From assembly GCA_027578915.1 (NCBI GenBank), contig JANBTT010000068.1, forward strand, positions 20,683-84,682: a stretch of 64,000 bases of DNA. The letters run 5' to 3'. Positions 9,343 to 19,215 of this stretch are shown here, piece by piece. How positions within the stretch are numbered: the first letter of the stretch is position 1; each line of letters opens with the position of its first letter. The position numbers and the translations under genes were made by a program. Under the pieces are notes generated by a model. It was not told where the DNA came from. It did no database searches and was given only the letters and a program-made list of their open reading frames with translations. The DNA comes from Coemansia sp. RSA 1200. Taxonomy: Eukaryota > Kickxellomycota > Kickxellomycetes > Kickxellales > Kickxellaceae.

Positions 9343-10062
9343 TTACCAGGATGAGATCTTAAAGGTGCTATTTACAGGGTCCCACTGGATTCTGCATCTG
9401 TCCACAGTGTAATGTACATAGGAGCCAGCCGAAAGCTGCGCTGCCTCACGGTGATGCGGAAGAGTGTTGACAGACCGAGCAATATCGCGGTCAGTCCACA
9501 CACAGGAAGCAAGACAATTGTTGTCCTGATCCAAATCGGTGTACCAGTACATCAGCAGCGACTTGTTCGTAGCGTAGTATGCCTCCTCGTACGCATTCTT
9601 GTCAGCGTCAAAAAGATCAACGTTGTCGCAGTCCTTGCGACGCTGGGACCTGAATGCAACGGCAAACCATTCCAGCGGTTCCTCGGGCGTCTTCAGTTCG
9701 CGCGGTGGAAGATGGCTAAATTTGATGAGCTGTTTCTTGTACTCGGCTGCTATTTCGTCCCAGTTAAAGCTTTCTCCATAGTCGGCTGTTCTGTAGTCGT
9801 CGCGCACAGCTTGGAATAACTTGAGTGCCTCGCGCATGCTTTCGTCCTCGCGTGTCAGAGTGTACACGGGACGCCCTTGCTCGCGTGCTAGTTGCTCGCG
9901 CTTCAGTCTGTCAACTTTGTGGTCGGTGTGGAAGGGGCAGCACGATGACGGGCCCTCCTCTTGGTTGTTGTTGTTGTCATTTCTGCTGGAATCGGTTGGA
10001 ATGACAAGATGTCCGGATCCGTCAATTGTTGGATATTTCCCTGAAATGCGAACGCCTGGCAT
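9343..10062 (-). CDS. UPF0643-like protein of unknown function
   Basis: A 239-aa soluble protein. A charged, low-complexity N-terminus (Asn run near residue 30) is followed by a conserved C-terminal half with LLMYWYTD, CLASCVWTDRDIARSVNTLP and a final SYVHYTVDRCRIQW block. In my memory this pattern fits fungal UPF0643 proteins, whose biochemical role is unknown. The start is the only early ATG. The stop lies inside TGGTAAGC, which also reads as a strong 5' splice site, so a downstream exon cannot be excluded, although the predicted end looks natural for the family. Confidence 0.6.
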   Translation of the reverse strand: MPGVRISGKYPTIDGSGHLVIPTDSSRNDNNNNQEEGPSSCCPFHTDHKVDRLKREQLAREQGRPVYTLTREDESMREALKLFQAVRDDYRTADYGESFNWDEIAAEYKKQLIKFSHLPPRELKTPEEPLEWFAVAFRSQRRKDCDNVDLFDADKNAYEEAYYATNKSLLMYWYTDLDQDNNCLASCVWTDRDIARSVNTLPHHREAAQLSAGSYVHYTVDRCRIQWDPVNSTFKISSW

Positions 10063-11023
10063 TTTTATTATTCAGTTTAAAAAAGTATTGAAACAGAAGA
10101 AATGTTAAAGAATAGAAAAATGCTGATGCTAAAAAAGTATTGGAAGCTAGAAAATGTTACAGAATAAAATGCAAAATAAAACTTGACCCGTTTTTTCTTT
10201 CTTTTATATTCGGAGACCAGAGAATTTTTTCTTCCTTAATGGGGAAATTTTAGGTTTCTTTTTCTTTATTTCTCTTTGAAATTTATCCTTCTTTGTACTA
10301 GCAAAAAAAGGATACTTGGACATCAGTGTGGTGTGCAAAGAAAGGCGACGGTAGAAAGGCGGAAAGACGGGGCATTTTGCCTATCTTGTCTTTATCTTTC
10401 CATTAGTTAAAGTGTGTATAGTCACTATTTTAGATGCTTTAATTGCGACATCCGTATCCAATGATGGCTCATATGTTCTCAGCTTCTGAAATCTCTTTTT
10501 CCATTTCCTTTTTCTCCCACCCATCAAGCAAGCAATCCAATCGATCAGTCAATCGAGCAAATAAGCCTGGGGCGCCTCTTCTCCCCAATCACATAAAAAA
10601 GTCCCAGAATTTCGTGATACGCAATGATTTAATTCTTGGATTGATTGAGGACAGAGATTAGATCTGTGCCGATTTATTAGATTGCCGTTCTCGTCGCTGT
10701 GTTGTGCATGGCGTCAGCATAAATGCAAGCTCAGAAAAAGAGAGAGAGCGAAAAGCAGCAGCCCAGCCACGCTGATAAAGAAAATTGACGCCTTGCCTTT
10801 TCTTCTTCTTCTTCCTCTCCTCCCTTAATTCTTTTATTAAAATTCCATAACCCGCTTTTTCCGTATTTCTGAATTCTTTTATTTTCGACCGCTGACTTGT
10901 ACTGATTACTACTACTGTCTGGCTGACTGAGAAACTGGCTGACTGCACTATCCATCCTTTATTTATTTATTCCGCAGAAAGCGAACAGAAGGAATTTAAC
11001 ATTCAGTGATCGTCTTGGCAATA
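10063..11023. other. Intergenic region, probably bidirectional promoter
   Basis: About 960 bp between two divergent genes, UPF0643-like and DSK2. It contains many T/C-rich tracts on the plus strand and no supported ORF. An ATT/TTA-rich patch (ttatttattt near 10960) lies just before the DSK2 start. No specific factor sites are claimed. Confidence 0.5.
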
Positions 11024-12124
11024 ATGATAAGCATTACAATCAAGTGCTCCAGCGACAAAAAGGTCAAATTAGAAGTAGATGAAGCAACAACAATCTTGGA
11101 ATTGAAAGAGAAGATATCCAACGAGCTAGAGGACACGCCCCCAAGCAGTCAGCGGCTGATTTACGCAGGTAAGATTCTCAAGGATGCCGAAACGATTGCT
11201 GACCATAAGGTTGCGGATGGAAACACTATTCATATGGTGAAGAGTGGGCCAAAGAAACCAGCTGGAGCAGCACCGGCGGCGTCTGCGGCTGGGAGTGCTA
11301 TTCGCGACGACAGTGTGGTTAGTTCTGGCCAGCAGGAAGCGGCAGGAGGAGGAGCGGCATCGCAGCAGCAACAGCAACAGCCATCGCCGTTGGGAGCTGG
11401 CGGGATGGCGGACCCGTGGAGCGGAATGGGCGGAGGCATGGATGGAATGGGCGGAATGGGCGGAATGGGCGGAATGGGCGGAATGGGCGACATGGCATCG
11501 ATGCTTGGGATGGGAGGAATGGGCGGAATGGGTGGAGGGATGGGCGATATGCCACAAATGTCGCCCGAGATGTTGGAACAAATGTACTCCAACCCAATGG
11601 TGCAACAGATGATGCAACAGGTCATGTCGAATCCAGAGCTATTGCGCTCGATGATTGACAGCAACCCGATGCTCCAACAGCGTATGACACCGCAGATGCG
11701 CGAAATGCTGGGAAACCCCGAGTTCCTCCGCATGGCAACTAATCCGGAGATGATGCGTGCGGCGGCGCAAATGCAGTCGGCAATGAACCAGATGCGACAG
11801 CAGCAACAAGGCCAGGGCCAGGGCTCGTCTCCGCAGCAGCAGCAGCAACAGCAATCACCACAGTCTAATCCGTTGGCTGCGCTTTTCGGTAGTGGTGGGT
11901 TTGGCGCAGGAGGAATGATGCCGCCAATGCCAACGTCAACGGATAGCACTACCACTTCTTCTGGCGCTAACCAGCAGCCGGCGGAGGAGCGCTACCAGCA
12001 GCAGCTCCAGCAGCTGGCCGATATGGGGTTCCGGAATGTCAGCCAGAACATCCGTGCACTGACGCTGACTGGTGGTGACGTCCAGGCAGCCATCGAATAC
12101 CTGCTTACCAACCCTGGATACTGA
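11024..12124 (+). CDS. DSK2: Ubiquilin/DSK2, UBL-STI1-UBA proteasome shuttle factor
   Basis: The 366-aa product has an N-terminal ubiquitin-like domain (about 1-72, ISITIKCSSDKKVKLEV to GNTIHMVKSG). Then come a Gln stretch, a Met/Gly repeat of GGM units, an STI1-type Met-rich segment (residues ~185-265, SPEMLEQMYSNPMVQQMMQQ), more poly-Gln, and a C-terminal UBA domain (ERYQQQLQQLADMGF to EYLLTNPGY). In the family the UBL docks on the proteasome and the UBA binds ubiquitinated clients. I take the ATG at 11024; the codon at 11006 is a GTG. The Gly-Met repeat probably varies in length between strains. Confidence 0.95.
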   Translation: MISITIKCSSDKKVKLEVDEATTILELKEKISNELEDTPPSSQRLIYAGKILKDAETIADHKVADGNTIHMVKSGPKKPAGAAPAASAAGSAIRDDSVVSSGQQEAAGGGAASQQQQQQPSPLGAGGMADPWSGMGGGMDGMGGMGGMGGMGGMGDMASMLGMGGMGGMGGGMGDMPQMSPEMLEQMYSNPMVQQMMQQVMSNPELLRSMIDSNPMLQQRMTPQMREMLGNPEFLRMATNPEMMRAAAQMQSAMNQMRQQQQGQGQGSSPQQQQQQQSPQSNPLAALFGSGGFGAGGMMPPMPTSTDSTTTSSGANQQPAEERYQQQLQQLADMGFRNVSQNIRALTLTGGDVQAAIEYLLTNPGY

Positions 12125-12416
12125 TTCATTTGATCTGATGATCCGGTTGTTCTGGAGCGTGGAATAGGCGGGGCTTTTCTAACAAGTGATCTCTTTTTTC
12201 TTTCTTTTTCTACTTTTTAATATTTCATGTTTACAGCAACGCATTCCGCCACGTGACAGGCCATGTGAGTAAGCAAACAAACCAGAAGACCCAAGGGCAC
12301 GGGAAAGCGCTGTTTCACACGCACAAGTAGGACATATTCTAGCCTAGTTCTTTCCTTTGCTTTCTCACTTTCTCTCTCTGCCTCATACACCTTGTTATAA
12401 TTTATTTATTTATCCA

Positions 12417-13418
12417 ATGCACTGCGCTTCCTTGACGCAAATACGAATACTAATAAGGCAGCCAATGTTGTTGTTGTTGCTGCTGCTGCTGGTACCGGCT
12501 TGGAGCACCGCCACCAGCATTCTCGACGATATTGAGCACATCGGACTGTACGCAGCAGCAACATACCAACGGTTCGAAGACTGGACCAACACTCGGGCAT
12601 GCAGCATCTGCCAGCACAGCGATATCCGCAACACCGAAATTAACGCAACGTGGTCTACAGCGATACCGGTAGCCAGTCGTGGGTTTGTTGGAATTGATCA
12701 CAACCGTCGACACGTAGTGGTTGCCTTCCGTGGAACCACACACGTGATGGATGTGCTGGCTGATGCGCAGATTGCGGAGGTAAGGTGGCCCAACGCGGAG
12801 GCGGATGGTAACGAATCCAGGGTCCATGCAGGGTTCCTTGCTGCGTATCTGTCGGCCAGGGACACGGTGTTTGGCGCACTGGATGCAATTGCAGCCGACA
12901 CCAATAGCGAATACAGTATTCTGTTTGTTGGCCACTCGCTGGGCGCAGCGCAGGCAACATTGGCCTTTGCCGACTACGCGGAGCACACGGACAATACTAG
13001 CAGTGCTGCTTCTCGGAAGATGCGGCTGATTACCTTTGGATCTCCACGGGTCGGCAACCGCGAGTTTGTGCGGCACGTGGACAGAACAGCGACTGGAGAC
13101 GCTGAAGCTGACGCTGTGCATTTGCGCGTGGTTCATGAGGCCGATGTGGTGCCGCATCTGCCGAGAGCAATTGTACCGCGGCTCCACGACTATGCGCATT
13201 CTGGGCGAGAGGTTTGGGCGAGAGACAGCGAGACTGCGCCTGCCTCGGATATTGTGCTCTGTAGAAAACTAGAGAATGGAAAAGAGGATCCGGCGTGCTC
13301 TGTGTCGGTGGGTCCGCTACGCTGGAACATTGCCGATCATTTTGTGTATCCTGGAATTCGTATTGGTATTCCGCGGTACCTAGTCCAAAAAGAAGACAGA
13401 GAAGCAGGCTGGCTTTGA
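12417..13418 (+). CDS. Secreted class-3 lipase
   Basis: A 333-aa alpha/beta hydrolase. A run of eight Leu ending VPAWSTA acts as signal peptide; translation may begin here or at the ATG at 12465, directly before the Leu run. Lipase hallmarks are VVAFRGT (oxyanion side), VHAGFLAAY, the nucleophile elbow GHSLG with Ser174, TFGSPRVGN, the acid in VHEADVVPHLP and a His near the end (NIADHFVY). It should cleave acylglycerols outside the cell. The first half has a CSIC pair for a likely disulphide. It is convergent with the RING gene downstream, and a relic of a second copy lies at 14664-14762. Confidence 0.93.
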   Translation: MHCASLTQIRILIRQPMLLLLLLLLVPAWSTATSILDDIEHIGLYAAATYQRFEDWTNTRACSICQHSDIRNTEINATWSTAIPVASRGFVGIDHNRRHVVVAFRGTTHVMDVLADAQIAEVRWPNAEADGNESRVHAGFLAAYLSARDTVFGALDAIAADTNSEYSILFVGHSLGAAQATLAFADYAEHTDNTSSAASRKMRLITFGSPRVGNREFVRHVDRTATGDAEADAVHLRVVHEADVVPHLPRAIVPRLHDYAHSGREVWARDSETAPASDIVLCRKLENGKEDPACSVSVGPLRWNIADHFVYPGIRIGIPRYLVQKEDREAGWL

Positions 13419-13511
13419 GATGTGTACCCCCTTATTTCTCTCTTGCATGTTGTTTTCTTCTTTCTTTCTTGGGTTTATTGTAATAACATTTATATATTAT
13501 TAGTTTAGTAA

Positions 13512-14242
13512 TCACTTGTAATAGTCATTATACTTGTCCTCATAACACTCGATTGCTTCCTCTTTTGTTTTTATTGCCTTCTTCTGAGACTCAATAAGCA
13601 ACTTGTAGTCGTCCAAGAGTTTGGTTATCCGCCTATTTTCCGAAATTTGTTTGTCGAGGTTTTCATTGGATTGTTCAAGATCGTTCTCCAGGCCATCGAC
13701 ACTATCCAAAAGGCTTCCGAGCCCCCTTCCTTATCCGAGGCCAAATGAACCAGCGAAGACACAAGCGTGTCCCGCAAAACTTGAAAGTAACCACCAATAG
13801 TCATATTGCCGTCCTTCTCTGGCACGTCTACATCCAGATCGACAAAACATTTGCATAGTAGGTTGATGTCCTCAACGCTGGCAGTTGCCTCATTGGCATC
13901 CGTCAGCAACCTGGACACAGCCAGCTCATTAGCGTTGCTAATGACTATCACTTTTTTGTTTCTTCTTGCGCCCCTGTTATTGTTGTCGCCAGTATTGAAA
14001 AACAAACCCAATGCTGGGCCATTTTGCGCTTCCTTACACAGCGGACATGTGCAAATATCTTTATTTGAAAACCATTTCTCAATGCAGTCTCTGTGGTAAA
14101 CGTGCCTACAGTTGAGTGCTACTGTTTGGGAGCGCTCCTGGGCTGATGGTAAAGTATCAGTATCAGCACCAGCACCACCAATAGCGTCGTCAGTGGGCTT
14201 TTCAGACTTGGACAACCGGTCTTGACAAATAGCACACAGCAT
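13512..14242 (-). pseudogene. RING-H2 E3 ligase-like gene with a frameshift
   Basis: The N-terminal frame (14242 to 13625) holds a RING-H2 finger: CAIC, then LNCRHVYHRDCIEKW, then CPLC, followed by an acidic middle region. Homology to the intact paralogue at 14893-15621 leaves this frame in the run of five C at 13722-13726 and continues in another frame to a stop at 13512-13514. That part carries a coiled coil ending ECYEDKYNDYY, against EYYEDRYGDYY in the paralogue. So one base is gained or lost, or it is a sequencing error in the homopolymer. If real, the product keeps the RING but loses its coiled-coil tail. RING proteins of this shape pass ubiquitin from an E2. Targets are unknown. Confidence 0.75.
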
Positions 14243-14892
14243 TCTGTATATGTTCTATGTGTAAAAGGACTTCTTGGCTATTTGTGTATTAATAACGAGA
14301 AAAAAGTAAATAAAAGAATAACACTGAGATATCTCTTACTTTACGAAAATAAACAAAAAGGGGGTTTTGAAAATAAAAATGAAAAAAAGATGAGAACAAT
14401 AAAATGGCATGTCGCCCAGAAATGAAAGAGAAGCAAAGAGAAGTCAATTTTTAAAAAAGGAGGTGTGGTGTCTTTTTTGTTTTATTAAATCATTATTTGG
14501 TTAATTGAAGGAATAACATATCATTCTGTTTTTTAGGGCCCTTTTCCAAGCCTACACAATCTTTTTTACTTCCTAGAACTGCATAATAAATGATTTAGAA
14601 TAATGAACTTACATAATAGTCTAAAGAAACTTCTTTCCTTTTTGGAAAACCCAAGATTGTAGACCAACAGTCAAACATGTAACATATGCCAGCACAACAA
14701 TGTCCGCAATGCGGAGGCCAACGCAACACGGTCATAATTGCTATCATCAGCCAGTCGCCGCTTCATTGAAACCAATTTGGATTCAAATGCCGCCAACACC
14801 ACCTTGCGTATGCCAGCTTTCTTTCTTTATTTCTTGGCTTTATTGCAATAAAATATATCATTCAAAATCACAAATGGGAGGGGAAGCGGGGG
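14243..14892. other. Spacer within the lipase-RING duplication
   Basis: AT-rich sequence between the two RING genes. It contains the lipase relic (14664-14762) and, at about 14808-14870, a stretch like the lipase 3' flank (ctttctttctttatttcttgg). Nothing else is supported. Confidence 0.6.
14664..14762 (+). pseudogene. Relic of a duplicated class-3 lipase
   Basis: About 98 nt align without gaps to the lipase at 12585-12683. In the same frame the relic reads TNSQTCNICQHNNVRNAEAN, then a stop where the lipase has Ser-Thr (ATWSTA). It is followed after a large deletion by sequence like the lipase 3' flank. Position and orientation relative to the second RING gene match the intact pair, so the block was duplicated and this lipase then lost most of its body. 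Confidence 0.75.
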
Positions 14893-15621
14893 TTAGTAAT
14901 AATCGCCATATCTGTCTTCATAGTACTCGATTATATCCTTTCTTCTCTCCAGCGCATTCTGCAGCGACGCAATGTGGGTTCTATGAGCATCGGAAAGCTT
15001 GTTGAGCCGCGCAATCTCCGACATCTGGTAATCGCCGTTCTCATTGGCATGAGCTAGATCGTCTTCCAGCTCATCGATCCTATCCGACAGGTTTCTGGAT
15101 CTCTCCTCGTATCTCGACACCAGCTGCGCTGACGAAAACACCAGTTCGTCTAGTAGCTCCTGGAAGTACTCGTCCATGGACATGTGGCTCTCCTGTTCTG
15201 GCGCATCCATTCCGAGCTCGTCAAAGCATTCGCATAGTCGGTCGATATCATCAATGGTGACGGCGGATTTCTTGGCCTGTGAAAGCTTTTTGGATGTGGC
15301 CTTTTGGCGGTTGCTATTATTATTGTTGTTGTTGTTCCTGCTGTTGCTACCGCTTGCTCCGTTGTTGCTGTTGCTGTTGCTGTTGCCGTCGTCGGCATCG
15401 ATAAACAAACACAGCACTGGGCCATAGTGCTCGTTATGGCACAAGGGACACGGACGATTCCCGTTGGTTGAAAACCATCTGTTGATGCAATTTCTGTGGA
15501 ATACATGGCCACAGTTGAGTGCTGCTGGCTGGCGGCGCGACTGTGAAGAAGAAGCTCTGTTGTTATTGTTGTTGGGATTTTTGGTCCCAAGCAACGGGTC
15601 GTAGCAAATAATACACACCAT
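14893..15621 (-). CDS. RING-H2 protein with C-terminal coiled coil (intact copy)
   Basis: The 242-aa product opens with a RING-H2 finger: CIIC at residues 3-6, LNCGHVFHRNCINRW, then CPLC. An Asn/Ser-rich linker, an acidic segment (TIDDIDRLCECFDELGMDAP) and a long coiled coil (SYRL-like heptads from about 165) follow, ending YYEDRYGDYY. The layout recalls TRAIP-type ligases, though orthology is not claimed. The in-frame codon further upstream is TTG, so I use the ATG at 15621. The frameshifted paralogue sits 650 bp away in the same direction. Confidence 0.8.
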   Translation of the reverse strand: MVCIICYDPLLGTKNPNNNNNRASSSQSRRQPAALNCGHVFHRNCINRWFSTNGNRPCPLCHNEHYGPVLCLFIDADDGNSNSNSNNGASGSNSRNNNNNNNSNRQKATSKKLSQAKKSAVTIDDIDRLCECFDELGMDAPEQESHMSMDEYFQELLDELVFSSAQLVSRYEERSRNLSDRIDELEDDLAHANENGDYQMSEIARLNKLSDAHRTHIASLQNALERRKDIIEYYEDRYGDYY

Positions 15622-16445
15622 CCTGCGGCGCAAAAGATACTTTTTAAAGGAAAGAGAAATATATCAAGCAACAATAGCACAGGTATCCCTTACTTATTTG
15701 AAGTAAACAAAACAAGCTGGGAAAATAGAAATACACCATAAACAGGGATGGAAAGAAAAAAATTAAAATGAAGCCCGAAAAGGAAAGAAAAGTGAAATGG
15801 ATATCATTTTAACATTGTGGATTTTCTTTTCTTCATTTCGCAATCCCCTCTCCCTTTTTTTTCTTCCACACTCTCTTTCTCAGATATTCGATTAATGAAT
15901 TACATTTTATTTATAGTAATTGTGACCAATTTGAGTGGTATATATCACATTCCTTGCTTGTAAAGTGTGGCCACAACTTAGAAAACCTAGTTGACATTTT
16001 CATGGGCTTGGCTTGGGGAATAAAAAATATTAAGCTGTGATGATGAATCCACTCAGTCCTGTTCATTCTTCACTTGATTTGATGTTGTTATTATCTGGCT
16101 GGTCCTTTCTCGTAGCTAATTTTCTTTCCATAGATCCTCATGTATCTGAAAAAAGAGAGGAGCGAGCGGTGGCTTTGATTCAGCACAACCACAATCGCTT
16201 TTTCTGGGAGATCCAAAAGGAGAGAGAAGCAGAACGCAGCAAGCTCGGGTATTCCTGCTAACTCGTTTTATTTTTCTTTCTCTCCTACTCCCTCTCTCTC
16301 TCCTTTTCTTTCACAATTTGCACTATTCTGATATCTCAGGGCACCACCACTTATTCGTCTCTACCATCAAGCCGGCACAAGCAAGCACTTGTTTTATACT
16401 TATTCCTCTCTCTCTGTTTGTTTGCCAGAAAGCAAACAGCATCCC
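15622..16445. other. Intergenic region
   Basis: Divergent promoter region between the RING gene and the first nucleotidyltransferase. It has strong C/T tracts (about 16265-16315 and 16400-16425) and a ttgccag that could be a 3' splice site just upstream of the next start. No supported ORF. Confidence 0.45.
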
Positions 16446-18551
16446 ATGCCCAGCAAAGGCAAACAGCCGGCCAAACGGCCCAATGGTAAAAATCGCTCGT
16501 CAAACAAAAACACTGGTCCGTCCGCAGCCAAGGACAGAAAGGAAACAGCGGGAGTTGGAGGACCAGGAGTCAACCGCTTTCCCAAGACACAAGAAATAAT
16601 CAAGGTTCTTGACAGCAAGAAGAAGGGAGGCAGCAGCGATGCAGCAGCAGCAGACAGCGTCGACTACAGACTGCTGATCCAGGTGGCCCAGATCGTCAGC
16701 GCAAACGGTGATCTGATGAAACCGGCCAAACACGACGGAATCATCGAGGTATTCCCGTTGCGCGGGATCTTCCGCCGCCTGCCTACCAACTACACGTGGT
16801 GCGTCAACAGGATGCGCGTCAGCAGCAAGCAAGTCGCAGCGATGAGCGCGATGCTATCCACCGGCGGAAACCCCGGGATTCCCAAGGACACGTTGCGCGT
16901 TGCCAGAAAGCGCACACGCCTGTCGGGCCAGGCTGTCATTGATTTTGCGGGCAACAGCGAGATCCCGGCAGACAGCATGGTTGACCCGTACGTTGGCCCA
17001 TTCGTCTGGGTGGTAGTGCAGAAGAACGATGCTGTCCAGACGCTTACGACTGCCTGTGCGCGACACAGGGCGGCGGTTCCGATGTTCCTGCCGGCGCTGG
17101 ATGCGCGCAGCGATACGCGTCTTGCGTGGAAGGAGAGCGCACGCAAGACTATCAACCGCAAGGTCCGTGAGTTTGCCGCAGAGTGGCGCGAATCCGCCGA
17201 CGGGCGCGCCGATTCCGCCGAGCTGCTTGCCACCGTTCGCGCCGCTGTTGCCCGCGGTCTGCCGGCCTTTGTTGCCAATGTCGATTTCTACGGGTCGCGC
17301 CGCTACGGCATGTGCTCGGACGCCAGCGATGTTGACATTGCCATCGATATCAGACGGTGCCCGGCCAAGATCGTGTCGCCCAGAGCGTATCTTCTGAGCG
17401 CGATGCTGCGTGTTTTGCGCGCGGACCCTGCGTTCTCCAGCCTCCTGGCGCTGCCGACTGCGCGCGTACCGATTCTGCGGTTCCGGTTCCTGGCGTCATC
17501 GGGCCGCGTGGTCGTTGGCGAGATCTCTGCGCACGGACGAATGGGGTGCGCTAAATCTGATCTGATCCGCGCCTACATTGACGCCGACGCGCGTGTGCGG
17601 CCAGTGCTGGCGCTGCTGAAGACCTGGAGCATTGGTCGCAAGATCAATTCCCCGAGAACGCTTAACTGGTACGGATTGGTGATGATGGCGCTTGCGTATC
17701 TTGTTGAAATGCGTGTGGTGCCCCCGCTCCAGCTAATTAGTCCTGGCGTTATGTTTGACGATTATGATAGAAGAGATGTCATGTGGAGGGAACTCGATTT
17801 GTTGCGAGATAACCCTGATGCTATCGCTGTGCTTGACAGCATCAGCTTAAAGGAAGGTTACTTTTTTTCGCCGCTCGGAAGCCCTGGGATCGGTACTCTG
17901 CTGCCTACCCGTCTTGTCGACGACTGCAACACGTTCTTTATGAACGATAAGGATGCTCTCGCTGCATGGCGGAGCCCGAACTCCAGGTCGCCTATCTCTC
18001 TTCTTTACGGGATGTTCCGGTTCTACGGATATACCTTTGATCCACTCGTTGACGCCGTGTCAGTTCGGCTGGGATCGCCGCAGATTCCGCGATCGAGTCT
18101 CTGCCGTCTCGATGCGCCTGCCTCGCAATCCGCCCGTACGCTGGCTATCGAGGATCCGTTCGAGGTGTCGGTCAACTGCGCACGACTTGCGCCGCCTCAC
18201 TGGGTCAACGGATTGCTGTGGGAGATGCGACGTGCTGCGTGGTGCATCTCTAGAAAGAGCCCACTTAACGGTCCGTTTACCGTGATTGACCGGCTGGCAT
18301 TGCCTCCGTCTAGCGATGTCTTTTGCGACGCTAGTGTGTGGGCCCCTGCTGTGGAATCGGTTAGTCCTCAGGCATTCGCTGCCGCTTCTGCTTCTTCCTC
18401 TTCGAGAGCGGGGCGTTATTCTGCTGGCGCTCATAGCGAGCGTGCTGCTGTTGAGAGGCTCAAGCGGAACGAGGATTTGGAGATTGAGCTGGTTGGTGCG
18501 TTCAAGATCCCTTCCTCTTCTTCCTCTTCTTTGGTCACTGCGGAAGCTTGA
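16446..18551 (+). CDS. Cid1-type nucleotidyltransferase (copy 1), altered third carboxylate
   Basis: The 701-aa product has a basic N-terminus, then a Pol-beta-type nucleotidyltransferase core: GSRRYGMCSDASDVDIAI with D295 and D297 as the metal-binding pair. A PAP-associated domain follows (SPISLLYGMFRFYGYTFDPL; IEDPFEVSVNCARL). Such enzymes add A or U to RNA 3' ends. The third acidic residue, Asp in active members and in the tandem copy (CDVSAHS), is Glu359 here (GEISAHG), so activity or metal use may differ. Start taken at the ATG at 16446; the frame is open further upstream only from a TTG. Codon use is more GC-rich than in copy 2. Confidence 0.85.
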   Translation: MPSKGKQPAKRPNGKNRSSNKNTGPSAAKDRKETAGVGGPGVNRFPKTQEIIKVLDSKKKGGSSDAAAADSVDYRLLIQVAQIVSANGDLMKPAKHDGIIEVFPLRGIFRRLPTNYTWCVNRMRVSSKQVAAMSAMLSTGGNPGIPKDTLRVARKRTRLSGQAVIDFAGNSEIPADSMVDPYVGPFVWVVVQKNDAVQTLTTACARHRAAVPMFLPALDARSDTRLAWKESARKTINRKVREFAAEWRESADGRADSAELLATVRAAVARGLPAFVANVDFYGSRRYGMCSDASDVDIAIDIRRCPAKIVSPRAYLLSAMLRVLRADPAFSSLLALPTARVPILRFRFLASSGRVVVGEISAHGRMGCAKSDLIRAYIDADARVRPVLALLKTWSIGRKINSPRTLNWYGLVMMALAYLVEMRVVPPLQLISPGVMFDDYDRRDVMWRELDLLRDNPDAIAVLDSISLKEGYFFSPLGSPGIGTLLPTRLVDDCNTFFMNDKDALAAWRSPNSRSPISLLYGMFRFYGYTFDPLVDAVSVRLGSPQIPRSSLCRLDAPASQSARTLAIEDPFEVSVNCARLAPPHWVNGLLWEMRRAAWCISRKSPLNGPFTVIDRLALPPSSDVFCDASVWAPAVESVSPQAFAAASASSSSRAGRYSAGAHSERAAVERLKRNEDLEIELVGAFKIPSSSSSSLVTAEA

Positions 18552-18867
18552 TTTGGTGGTGGTGCCGTGCACGGTTTTTTCATCATGTTCCTTAATCCTA
18601 TCGCCATTAATCTAATATAATTATTCTTGTTTGTATTAATTGTGGTTATTCTTTTTTTATCCGTTTCCTCTGATGTTTTATGAGGAAAAAGTTAACAAGC
18701 ATGCAACAATAAAAGTTCAGTGAGATCTCTCATATCAACAGCTCTTTTCCTGCCCTTTGTTTCGTTTTGTATTGCTTCTATCTTCCAATTCATTACTTCA
18801 TTTGTTTTATATAGAGCAAGAGACCGGTGCGGTGCGGAACTTGAACACCAAAAAAGAGAGGAGGAGC
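18552..18867. other. Short spacer between tandem nucleotidyltransferases
   Basis: A 316-bp AT-rich gap. It contains likely 3' end signals of the upstream gene (aataaaag near 18708) and the leader of the downstream one. No ORF with an ATG start is supported. Confidence 0.5.
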
Positions 18868-19169
18868 ATGGTGAAAAAGGCGGCAGCAAACGCCTTGTCC
18901 ACGGGACTAAAGCGGTTTCCAAAGCTAAGTCTTATACATAAAGCGGTAGACGATGGCAAACTATTGTCCCGGGAGTACGGGAATTACTTACGAAACATTC
19001 TGATACTTCAGGAAATGATTTGGACAATAGCCAAGAAGGGAGAACAGATAAAACGCTCGCCAGAAGGGATGCTGGATGTCGGTGTAAGGAGTCTCCCGCT
19101 GCGACCGCTGCTTCGCAGCGTGGTGCCGCTGGTGGATTGTAATGAAATGTTAGCATTAGCAAAAACAGC

Positions 19170-19215
<46 letters not shown>

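Noticed and set aside
11230..11955. Antisense 241-codon frame in DSK2
   Set aside because: Cys/Ile/Pro-rich artefact of the Gly-Met and Gln repeats.
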